Made by a program: the position numbers and the translations under genes. From contig NMRA01000052.1 in assembly GCA_002633005.1 (NCBI GenBank), positions 283,968-347,967 on the forward strand: a stretch of DNA of 64,000 nucleotides. Reading direction: 5' to 3'. The notes below the pieces were generated by a model that was given only the letters and a program-made list of their open reading frames with translations, was not told the origin of the DNA and ran no database searches. This DNA comes from Phoronis australis. Lineage: Eukaryota; Phoronida; Phoronidae. The number at the start of each line of letters is the position of its first letter. Position 1 is the first letter of the stretch. Of the stretch, positions 39,416 through 50,246 are shown in pieces.

Positions 39416-42400
39416 ATGGCCACAAATATGGAAGTTGATAGTTCTCATACCGGTGTTATGGCTTCGACAGGAGTTACAGGGAGTATATCAGTATCTTTGC
39501 ACCCTTTAGTAATCATGAATATATCGGAACATTGGACGCGAACTCGGGCGCAACTTGGAAAATCTTCTCAGGGTAAGTTAAAGACTGATAGTGACACCTA
39601 TCGGCTGTTTGCGGGACATCGTTAAGATCCTCAATGTCGATGGACAAATGAATTTCTATGGACCAAAATGCTCACTCAATAATACATTTTTCTCTCTCCC
39701 GCTCCCCCCCCCCCCCCCCCCCCNAACTTTGGAGCCTGACGAAAATAGGTAACCGGACGATAAGTGTTGTGTGCTCCATGTTTCGAATTGAGACTGCGAG
39801 CCTTACCTGATTACTCTATGGCGGTTGGTCAGTTTATACGAATATGGGGCAATATACACAATAGATCTACTGATTACACCACAGATCCAATACACATCTT
39901 GACTTCAACGGCAGGAGATTCGTAGTGTCAAACTGTAGCGACCGATGTCTGAGCCACACACCAGGTGTCGCTCTCCGCAAATGGAGCAGCTCTCCATCGC
40001 TCTCTGACAGTTAGCGTTGTACTCCGACAAGACTAAGGTCGTGTGCCACTCTAGTCACGCAACACTGCCCCCCCCCTCCCCGCTTCCTCTTGCCCTCCCA
40101 CCCCCCATCTCCCTCCCTCTGATTCTGAATCCTCTGCCCAAACCAATAAGGACCTTAACAAATATACCATTCTTTTACATCAATACATATTTTATATAAA
40201 GGAATTGAAAAACAATATGTCTAATTTATTTAATTCATCACATGGTTTCTACTCATGCAGGTAAATTTGTGTGTTTTTTATTCTAATGTTCTAATTTTAA
40301 AGCGGCTATTAACTGGCGTTTCATCCAAGAAGCAAACTTTTGATTTTGTCCAAGAAACGATTCTTAAGTTGATTAAGATCACTTACCCTCTTAAATCGGT
40401 TTCATCTTATTTTTACTCAGATGCAAAGAGGTTTTTTGGTTTGAAGAACTGACTGTTCGTATATTCTTTGAAACCATGCTCAGCGGGGAAACAGTGATTC
40501 AAGCCAAATTATGGAGCCTAGTCTCGAGCAATGTAAGGAACTGCCAGTAATTCTTTGAAAGCCTTGAAATCACAGCAAATTAGACTAAGGAACAATATGA
40601 GACCGATTTCATAACTGTACTAAGTGGTCTAAGTCAGATCTTGTTTTTGTAACGGAAAGTTTGTTAATTGTAGTTGCTTTTAGTACTAAAAATGTCTGCG
40701 TAAACCCATCTTGGTCTTTTGCAGGGGGGGGGGGGCTAAGCCACAGTGCCGTCCTCCATTTTCCTCTGATGAATTTTGATATTTGTCTTGGAATGAATTG
40801 GCAATGATCATAAACCTGTTCAAGATTTTCCCTTTGCATATAGATCTGCATCAATGTTTGTTACAGTATTGGGCGCTTTAATTGGGAAACAGAAAGGACG
40901 GCACCTGGAAGTGATGAACTCATTCGAACTTGTCTTCGATGTAGTGGAAGGAGATATAATTATTGACAAGGAATACTATAATACGAAAGAAGAGCAGTGT
41001 GAGTCAACTGAATTGATAGGCAACGTTGCCTGTGTCAGAGCTGAAAGGCAACTTTGTGTGTCAGAGTGTGCCATTTTGTAAACTGCCAACGCAGCCACCT
41101 TTGTCAATTTCCTGTGTCAAAATTGATGTCAGTTTTAATGTTGACCGATTGTATAATTAATTCAGTTTTGAACCGATTTGTAACAAATGGCTGTTGGTGA
41201 TGGCTGAGGTTATTATAATTGTTAATATAGGCTAATATTGTAAACCCGCGCTCCGTCAAAAATAGCGCTGATTTTGATGAGTGACAGTACTGAAACTGGT
41301 CTCAACTTATGCCATGTTGTGATTTTTGGGCTTCAAAAGAAGTTAGGATTTGTTTGCTGTTTCGTAAGACCAAGTTTGCTGCATAAATTGTGCTGCCATG
41401 ACAAACTGAAATATTGAGTCAAAGGTATCAATGATCTGTCAGTTTCACCGAGCTTAGAAATCATTTCAAGTTCGAACAAGGACATATTTGAGACCAGCTT
41501 TGCAATTGCAAGTGGCCTGATCTTGGTAAGTGGTTGGAGCCAAAAGATATTTTTTGATGGAATGTAGGTTTACAGCAGTATTCATGAATCTGTCCCGAGA
41601 CCTTAGTTTAAAAATGACTAAGCATTTGATTCATACATTTTCAGTCTGAAGAACCCCACATCAACTTAAAATTCCATACTGTCTGTTTTAATTTAAAAAC
41701 ACATCATCAAATGATGAGTCTGTGTGTACAAATATTCCAAACTGTTTCATTTCCGCAGAGCTTCGACGTGCATTTTATAGTCAAGAGTTATGTCATGTCA
41801 TTTTTCCTTGTCAGAAGTCTATAATTATCACTTTGTTTCTCCTGTGTCAGTCAAACAGGTGTTTAAAGACTTGGATTTCCTGGGCTGGTATACCACTGGT
41901 GACTCTCCCAATGAAAGTGATATCAAAGTTCACCAACAGGTGGGTGAGAGTCATAATATCTGCAGGATTGTTACTGCTATACTCTACACTAGATCTGTTC
42001 CACATGCGTATCTATTTGTAATAGCTAGCAAATTGTACAGGGATGGAAACTTGACTTGCCCAATTGAAAACTGTTTATTGGTTTGTGTTGCAATAAAGAC
42101 CGCAACTTTTTCCTCATGCTTGCTTACATAATAATCCATAATAAAAATTACAAAATTTGAAACATTGAAAGAGCCCATCCTTCAATGAGGAATTCTTCCA
42201 ATTATGTTTTGTTTTCATCTCCCTGTAAATGGATTTCTTCAACTTTTTTGAAAAATTCAAAAGTTTACGCTAGCCGTTAACCCCTCCTCTACCTAGCATG
42301 GGCTTTGTAAGATTTTGAAAATTTTGTTTATTCTGCAGGCAAGGTCATAACTCAAGTTGTTGCTAGACTGGAAATGAAAATATGTTTCTCATGTTCTCAA

Positions 42401-45400
42401 GTTGTTAATTTTTTTGGATACAAGTTCTGTGCTAATTCTCTATGGAACTTTAGGTACACTCAAATTATGTCCTGTGAAAAGATTTACACTCATTTTTTCC
42501 TAAAAAGCAGTGTTGAGAAACAGGTCAGGTCCCTGGGTGTAAAACATTACAACATGTTTCCTATAGTCTTGCTTTTACTAAAATAACAATGCAACATGGA
42601 AAATATTGTCCAGGTCTATGTCTTACATTGATGTTAATGACTGTGTTCCAGATTTGCTTAATCAATGAAAGTCCTATATTCCTCAAGTTGAATCCACAAG
42701 GAAGACAGAGTTCAGACGTAAGTACAAAGCGTGCAGTCACTTTACGTGAGAAGGACCTCGGTCTGCTGTTTGAGTCTATTTGTACAAATTTTGGCTATGC
42801 AACATAGATAGTCATGTGCTAAGTGAAAAAGAATAGTGCAGCTGGTGTGATAGACGTTGCACTGGACATGTGGTGACAGCTCAGTTAGGCCCACTGCACC
42901 AAACACTTGAAACTATTTTTACATTTATTAACATTCACGTATACACAAATTAAGACTCAATGGTCAAGCTGTGGTGTCCAGTGAACTTAAAAGGTGAATG
43001 GAGAATTTTTTCTGATTGAAACCATGGCAAACAGTTTCCTATAACATCAGTATGCAGCTTGAAATGCGTTGTTTAGGGTTTTATCTTATAAACTTTAGGG
43101 TTGTTATCTTATGAACACATGGATGGCTGACTCTGATAATTATTTCTGCCTATTGCTGGCATAGTATGATATTTAACATTAACTTGATAATTATTTCTGC
43201 CTATTGCTGGCATAGTATGATATTTAACATTAACTTATATGCCTAGTAACATCTGCGAAGTTTGTAATACATTTTTTTCTTCTCACTTTCAGCTGCCCAT
43301 TTCTTTCTATGAATCTGTCATTGATCTTGTCAATGGTCAGGTAAGTCACTGTTGAGACAACGCAAATGGTGTTTGGTGTTCATCTGCTGATGCTCATCCC
43401 AATATTATATTTGAAGGTCACACATTTTCAACTTCTGTCGAGACCTTGGGCACATGAGTTTTTCCATTCACAAATTGATGAAAAACTTGAGTAGGGCCGT
43501 CCCGGATTTCTCAGCAACACTCGAATCTCACTGCATATACCTGCAATGCTGTTAACATCCGTCAGGCACAGCTTGCTGCCTCATCTTTGTGCCACTGGAG
43601 TTTCACGTGTAATTTGTTGTCTGATTCTTTACAAGTTTTTCTCCGTTGCATTACTCTATTCGTCCAATGCCAACGAAGTATTATTTCTGTGCTGTTGACG
43701 TGAGAAAGTTTGATAAACTGGACAAATAACCGTGGGTGCGTGATCTGGAATTCTTTGCCCTCCCGACATCAATAGAGTGACACGAAAATACGCCTGATTT
43801 CCAAAACGAGGTCACGCGCTTTCTTATCTCCGGGACAAAGGAGAGCTCTATCGCCTTGTAATCCGGGATGGCCCTATTGATTAAGCTGCCAGGAAAAGGC
43901 ATGACAGTGAACCCGCACCTAGTGTCAAAAACCAACTTTTGAATTAGACCACATACTGTTACTAAATTGGTCTCTCTCTCATCTTGTTCTTTACTGTGAT
44001 TGGAAATCATTTCTAGATTTGAGAAGATTTATGTGGCCCGTTAGTGCCTCAGATGCGAGTCCGCTAAGTAGGTTGTCATTGCGTGTTAGTTTCAGCCACC
44101 AGGGTAGTGTGGCCGACGGGCATTTCAGGAGATGTATTGTAACTGATTTTGCTTTCAACAAACGAACTTTGCAAAAGCAAAATTGCACTTGGGGGTGAAG
44201 CGGGTATTTTATGATTATAGCTTAAGTGAATGATTTATAATAAAGTTTTATGTTTGCACAAATCTCCTTGCAGGCTACCATGTTGTTCATTGAGCTACAG
44301 TATACACTGGCTACAGAGGAAGCTGAGCGTATTGGTGTGGACCATGTGGCCAGAGTGTCGAATGTAGAGTTTAGTGAGAGGTCATTAGGTCAGTGAACCT
44401 TAAGAGTTCAGTGAGAGGTCATTAGGTCAGTGAACCTTAAGAGTTCAGTGAGAGGTCATTAGGTCAGTGAACCTTAAGAGTTCAGTGAGAGGTCATTAGG
44501 TCAGTGAATCTTAAGTTACTTAACCGTAGTGTGTACTAACTGAGGTCGGGGTCATGTTCATTCTTGGGTCACAAGGAATTTAGGTAGCTTATAATTGTCC
44601 GCATAAAGAACCTACAGAAAGTCACGGAGTAATTTGCATTGGTCATGTTGATGAAAATGGCATGGCTCGGACTGTTTCACTGTATGGTGCAAACATTGAT
44701 ATTATTGAAGGGCCGAGAAAGGGATTTGAGTTAACTTTGCAGAAGCATTATCTGACTCATGTTTTGAGATTTTTTATTTTCCCTCACTATATCCTTGTGC
44801 TCAATGTTTACTGCCAGGTTTTTGTCAGTAGTTTTGCAAACCAAATGTGTTGGCCAAATACACAAACACTTGACATGTCAACATTTGTAGGTCGTGTAAC
44901 GAAGCTGTGACTCCCTTGCTACAGTACAGACCCAACATTGCCCATCTTCTAAAACCTAATTACCTTAGATCTATTTTATGTTTCAGTGTCTGAACACCTC
45001 AGTGCCCAGCACAGTGCCATCAAGATGCTACATAGTCGCGTCAAGCTCATTCTCCAATATGTCAAAGCAGTAGAGTCAGGTACATCATTTTTGTACCCTA
45101 CGCCAGTTTTATAAAGTGTACCTTTGATCTTTTTAAAGGCCTGCGCTGTGCCATTCGTAAAAATCGTCGTTTTCCTTTGTATCAGCTCTTTAATCTAATT
45201 CTTGGTTATGGCAAGAATCACGGTGAATATGGGATTTATTCGATAGTGAAGTTTGTGACATCACCCAAATGGCGTTGCATGGTACTTTAAAGGCACAACA
45301 TACCCGAACTTTTCCGGTGCTTTGTATACATATAAGCACATAGAACTTGCACTGTTACTGGAATGAAACTCTGCTTTTATCGTCACCTCAGTATGCTAAT

Positions 45401-46999
45401 ATCAAACAATCTGCTGATGTCTGGCTATGCTGAAAACAATCCTGGAGTGTAGCGACTGTTGCCACAACTGCAACAAACACACACCGTCTGCTCCATTGTC
45501 TGTTCATGATGTCATGTGGCGCGAATTTACTAGGTTGTCTATTTATAGAACACATTGCCAGTGAGCAATCGCAGTGGTCTGAGGAGGTTGGTCTGTCTTG
45601 TATGTGACTTTGCAAGTCATAGTTTGAGGATGTTTGACCTTGACCTTACATCTTTAAGTACCATTGTTGTTATCCTGTGAACATCCTTCTGCAACAATTC
45701 GTAATGTGATGCAGTATGCCATGAGGTTAATGTCATCGCATATATACCTTTTATGAAATGGTGTTGTGATACGTTTGCGCTTGCATAATCCAACACGTCT
45801 GCCATGTACAAAAAATATGCTGAAATTACTGTTGCTACACTTAACTTGTAAGGTGCTGTAGGAATTACATGAGATGGCTTTCTTGTTCAAATTTTGTGCT
45901 TAGTTAATTTTGGCTTAAACGTGTGAGGAAATATTGTCAGAAAACTAGTGTTGGCATATCACTGTGGACATTTTTGTTAATTGTTGTCATAGATTTACTA
46001 GCCTTTGTATGTCTATTTTTGTCCTGCAGGTGAATTACCTAGAAATCACGAGATTTTACGTGAAGCCTACAGCTTATGTCACAGGTTACCAGTACTGAGT
46101 ACAGAAAAGTTCAGGGAGGATTTCTATAGTGTAAGTACATCATAGGGCTCGGGGTTGCCATCTTTGGGTTCTAGTGTTTGTAATGGACCAGGCTTTGCAG
46201 GTTATGAGGCTGGTCAAGAGAATGAAAGGATTAATATTAAAAGTCCCAAGAATGTTTCATTACTGTATGAATTAAGGGAGCCCCAATTAAATCCAGCGTA
46301 GTGCTAGTTAATCAAAACTGCAAACCTCAAAGTGGTATGAATAAAATTAGGTGCCGTGAAATGTGTAGTTATGAATGGTTACTTTCAGTATTAAAGAACC
46401 AAACAGGAGAGTTCCAACCCACCCCAAAACATGAACAAAAACAATATTATAGTTTCAAAAACGGCACTAGGTGGGGCTTTGAGCTGATGATTAAAAATTG
46501 TTAACTCAAACTATATTTTTATTTATTCATTTCTCAGAATTCTAGATTACAACACACCATAAACAGATGTGTATATTAATAAATGAAAAATGGTTTCAGG
46601 TGTTTGGTGCTATGGGCCGGGATGAGCGGCCTGTTTACATCTGATATAAAGCGTATCAGTTCACCTGCGTTATTTGTTTTAAACCGCACCACACTGATCT
46701 ACTGTTATGATATGATTCACTTCTCAATAACTTGCAGACCAAGTGCACTAGTTTTCAAAAAAATAGTGTCCGTCTTAGACGAACTATGGCGCTAACTTGA
46801 AAGAAACCTGATGGAGAAGTAATACCGACCTTGCAATTTGCTCATTTTGTCTTTCCAGCAATGTAACGATGTCAGCCTGTTGACGTATCTCGGAGCAGTG
46901 ACGAAAAGCTGTAACACTATTTGTCAGTTTGTGGCCAAGTTCAACACGCTCTACGACAGGCAAGGTCTGGGCAGGAGAACGCGAGGGCTGTTCTTCTAA
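39416..46999 (+). CDS. COPS6: COP9 signalosome complex subunit 6
   Basis: Nine exons: 39416-39572, 40867-40998, 41851-41939, 42652-42717, 43293-43340, 44274-44388, 44987-45079, 46030-46130, 46859-46999. All phases match, giving 942 nt and 313 aa (human CSN6 is 327). ATG 39416 has a strong CACCATGG context. CSN6 is the catalytically inactive MPN-domain partner of CSN5 in the COP9 signalosome, which removes NEDD8 from cullins. Recognisable blocks are [13 protein letters not shown] near the N-terminus, G-A-L-I-G-K-Q-K-G and I-I-I-D-K-E-Y-Y in exon 2, F-L-G-W-Y-T-T-G in exon 3, [11 protein letters not shown] in exon 6, [11 protein letters not shown] in exon 7 and the C-terminal [16 protein letters not shown]. 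At residues 110-113 the active JAMM His-x-His-Pro is replaced by Y-T-T-G, as expected for CSN6. The loop at the exon 6/7 join is shorter than in human. A 41-bp array duplicates the exon 6 donor. Confidence 0.97.
39702..39762 (+). repeat. C-run, N, and copy of transporter exon 1 inside COPS6 intron 1
   Basis: A long C-run ends in N at 39724. Positions 39725-39762 (38 bp, starting AACTTTGGAGCCTGACGAAA) are identical to 3611-3648, which is most of transporter exon 1 plus its donor. After 39762 the sequences diverge. In this place it is probably a misjoined contig edge or a small duplication, not an exon of COPS6. Confidence 0.8.
39763..40866. other. COPS6 intron 1
   Basis: Pyrimidine-rich CCCCCCCTCCCC-type runs lie at about 40069-40120 and a G-run at about 40725-40735. 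No exon or transposon termini were recognised. Confidence 0.4.
43134..43236 (+). repeat. 51-bp tandem duplication in COPS6 intron 4
   Basis: TGATAATTATTTCTGCCTAT to TTTAACATTAACT occurs twice back to back without visible divergence. It lies about 60 bp upstream of exon 5. Confidence 0.95.
44371..44514 (+). repeat. COPS6: 41-bp array repeating the exon 6 end and splice donor
   Basis: The segment TTTAGTGAGAGGTCATTAG then GTCAGTGAACCTTAAGAG starts inside exon 6. It is repeated about four times at 41-bp spacing, the later units beginning TTCAGTGAGAGG. Each unit carries the same TTAG/GTCAGT donor. The first donor (44388/44389) keeps the COPS6 frame with exon 7. Confidence 0.95.
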
Positions 47000-47260
47000 G
47001 TGGAAGGAATGTAAGACGAACTTCCGTAGCCACCACAAATAGTGCTCCAGGGATGTTGATGCCACTTAAGTTATCATGCTCTTCTTCATCTAAGTAGAAA
47101 TATTATAAGACAGGACTCTGCGATCACTGGAACTAGTGTTCCTATGACCTTAAGGCCGTTTAGTCATCAGGTTCTTCTAAGCTGAAGGCGTGCAGGACAA
47201 GGTTCTTTGAACAACATCAGAACTCGGTCCAAGCATGTGACAATGAGCCTGGTCAACAGC
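46987..47260 (+). repeat. Imperfect about 90-bp repeat spanning the COPS6 stop
   Basis: GTTCTTCTAAGTGGAAGGAA at the stop codon has weaker echoes at about 47079 (CTCTTCTTCATCTAAGTAGA) and 47172 (GTTCTTCTAAGCTGAAGGCG). Each is followed by a purine-rich stretch ending in AAGACGAAC, AAGACAGGAC or AGGACAAGG. The 3'UTR seems to have grown by duplication of the end of the coding region. Confidence 0.5.
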
Positions 47261-50246
47261 TTTTGCTCACTTACAATGCTCCATTCCAGAAGTATCGAAG
47301 TCACATGGACTGCATACGTGTTGGTTTGATTACAGCAAACTTCGGTTATAACAAACTTTTTAGAAAATCCCCTGGATGGTTAGTTGCAATGCGATCTGAC
47401 TGCAGTACTCTTGTCACATCGATGTTCATTGGTCACCAAGTTTGGCGTACTCTACATCAGGCAAAGCTTTAAGAGGCGAATGTCGAGTTCGTATGAACTG
47501 AGATGACTTCAGAATGTGAATATGGCTTTTTGAATGCAAAACGCCAACCATTCTTGAAATTATATTGAATTGTTATAAAGAATATGTTTGGGGACGATCT
47601 AAAATATGCAACCTTTGAAGGGAAAGTTTTCTGTTTTCTCTTCACCAGGAATTGATGCTTCAAATGTCAGGTGTACCTTCCATCCTGCTACAGTGCGTGC
47701 CAAAAGTAATAAGACTAAGTGACCCAGAATTCCCCATGTTAATGGCTAGGCAGAAGCCGAATTTGTGGACATAGTACCCTTCCCTCATGTCCAAGAATAT
47801 TGGGTGGATTAACAGGAGTTATTAAGGTGACTGGCTAAACCATTCTGTAAATAGAATGTTGCCGCAAAAACGTATCATTTTTGCTGTTAACGGAATTTTC
47901 GTTCATGATGGGGAAACAGTATTTAGTCTTATTGCTTTTGTCTTGCATTACATGGATGTTCGAGTGCATGCTTTGAGGTGATATTTAAACCTATGCATTT
48001 TGGGACAGCGGGTTCTTTTTTGGACTAGTGACGTTCGCACATATCCTTCGGCCTCAAACTTGGACTGTAGATGTGAACGATTTTTGTTTCCTGCTTAAAC
48101 ACACAAATAGGACTGCACGTACCATTTGAAGGGCAATATTTGAAGCGGGTATACTGGAACTAGATTGATGTGTACAACTCTAAGCAAGGTTACCATTAGA
48201 ATGGCGTTGTGATGAACAGATGTCTGCTTCATCTGATTGTTATCAATGCTATTTGTTACACTAATCTCGGTTTTCTAAATGAACAGAAAAATGAACTTGT
48301 TGGTTGTATTTCCATTATGTTGTTCATGAGAGGATAAATAATTAAAACCGTATGAATTTTTATAATTTTATTTTATCATTACAAAGTAACAAACTGACTA
48401 TGTACATTAACTTAAAATCACCGTGGTAACTAAAACTGGAATGCTTGTTTAAAATATCAACAGAAATCAACATGACCAAATAAATATTCGCAGTGACTTC
48501 ACATATTCCAATGTGTAAAAAGTACTGTCTACGTGTAAAGCCACATGGTACGACTCAGCAAGTCAATTGTAACATTTTTTTTGCACAAAATGACATTATC
48601 ACTTTATGTCCTACACATACTTTCTCTGCTCAATGACTACAAAAAATCTGCATCATTTTCAATTACCAAGACAATCGTAGAAAGCATTCGAAACGCTCGA
48701 GAGTACGAGAGGGCCTATAGTAATGAATGACGGGGGCATTTAGCACAGTATATATATGAGACGCATATTATTGGATTTTCTGCCTGGTAGCTAACACCAA
48801 CCACTGGAAGAAATCTCGGTTTAAAGAGTGAAACTCTGGCAAAATGGTAGGTGAGGACAGCTGAAACAGAAAAACATTGAAAAGCTAGTTGACGAGCACG
48901 ACAGCACAATGTCTATGCAGTTGACCACTAAATCCAAGTTATCCAGTGTCAAACATACAAAGGTCTTGACCTAACGTGCACAAATGTTTAAATAGAAAAA
49001 ATATGGTGTGAAAACTTAACTTAAAAAACGCCCCTGAACTAAATGTGATGTATTATCCCACCAATTTATGACACAATACGACAAAATCTAATTTTTTCAT
49101 GAAAGATATGTAGTTATCATCAGATACCGTTTCGAGAAATCGTGGACACTCGCAACGACATAAGCTTTAGAAAAATGAAAAAGGCCGATTTTGGCTATTG
49201 TTTTTGTCAGAAATTGGTGAGATTTTTAACGTAATACTTTTCTGAGTATTTTGTTGTTCATAATACTTTATGGTGTACTAGTCAATATGTTATCATTCCA
49301 ACAAAATACTGGTTGTTCAGAGACTGATAAAGACCGCTTGCATCACAGTACTCCATTGTGCACATAGTTATTGCCAATAGAATCCTCAGAACGTCTACAT
49401 GCTAACAACTTAGAATTATCCATCAAATAACCGTTGATGTTATGTAAGACGATATTGACAAATCGGTGTATTTATCCTTATATCTGTATAACTTTAAAAG
49501 TATTTATGCCACAATATCAGCCTGGAATGGCCACTACAACTGTTGAATAACCCATTCAGTTATTCAATGCACGTTGAATAATATTTTGGCGGAAACCCGA
49601 GGGCAGTTTCGAACACGCTTCGCAAGAATTCCGAGTCGTGGAATTAACCGCTGTGCCACTCAGCAGCTGATGTCATCAAACGTGAAAATAGAATACTTAT
49701 AAATGAGAACGCACAATAATCGGGTGTTCAACAAACGGCACTGCGCCAACATTTATACCCTATGAAAAATAAGACTAACAATTTCAATAAAAACAATATC
49801 TTTAATTCAGTCATTTTCTCTCACTTGTAAATCATCGATCTCCAGTTTGAATGCGGGTATCGTGTCGTCGGGATCCTTTGACTTGGACCAATACTCAGTA
49901 ACCAATGGTAACCTACTTTAACAGGCAATATTTTGATGGTAGAAGCTTAGAATGATAAGATGTATAGTAAGCTAGACTAGTTGCTTAAAACTTATAATTA
50001 CTCGGGCGACAATTCTCCAAAATCCACTCAGGCTCTAGATTACGGGAGATAACGCCACATGTTGGCCACATCGTTTGACCTCATTTCTCACCTACGTTAC
50101 ACACGAGGACTTAACTTCACTTCGGAAGATTTTGTTGGAACATTATTGACATTTCTACTCTTTAAAAAATCTAAATTAATGTTTTCTTGTCACTGAACAC
50201 ATTTATATCACAATATTGCTTTGACACCAGCCACGAACACTTGCTA
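47260..50246. other. Convergent 3' region between COPS6 and the SLC6 gene
   Basis: No coding features. Near 48330-48375 there is an AT-rich patch. On the plus strand it offers ATAAATAATTAAAA and, on the minus strand, AATAAAAT (about 48368). These are possible poly-A signals for the two facing genes. A tRNA-derived SINE (about 49597-49672) and a MITE end (about 49205-49232) lie in it. Confidence 0.35.
49597..49672 (-). repeat. tRNA-derived SINE head, minus strand
   Basis: The minus strand reads GAGTGGCACAGCGGTTAAT, a clear A-box-type D-arm, then about 25 bases further GTGTTCGAAACTGCC in the B-box position. The A/B spacing is tRNA-like but acceptor-stem pairing is poor and the B-box is mutated, so this is a SINE head or decayed tRNA pseudogene. 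Confidence 0.55.
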
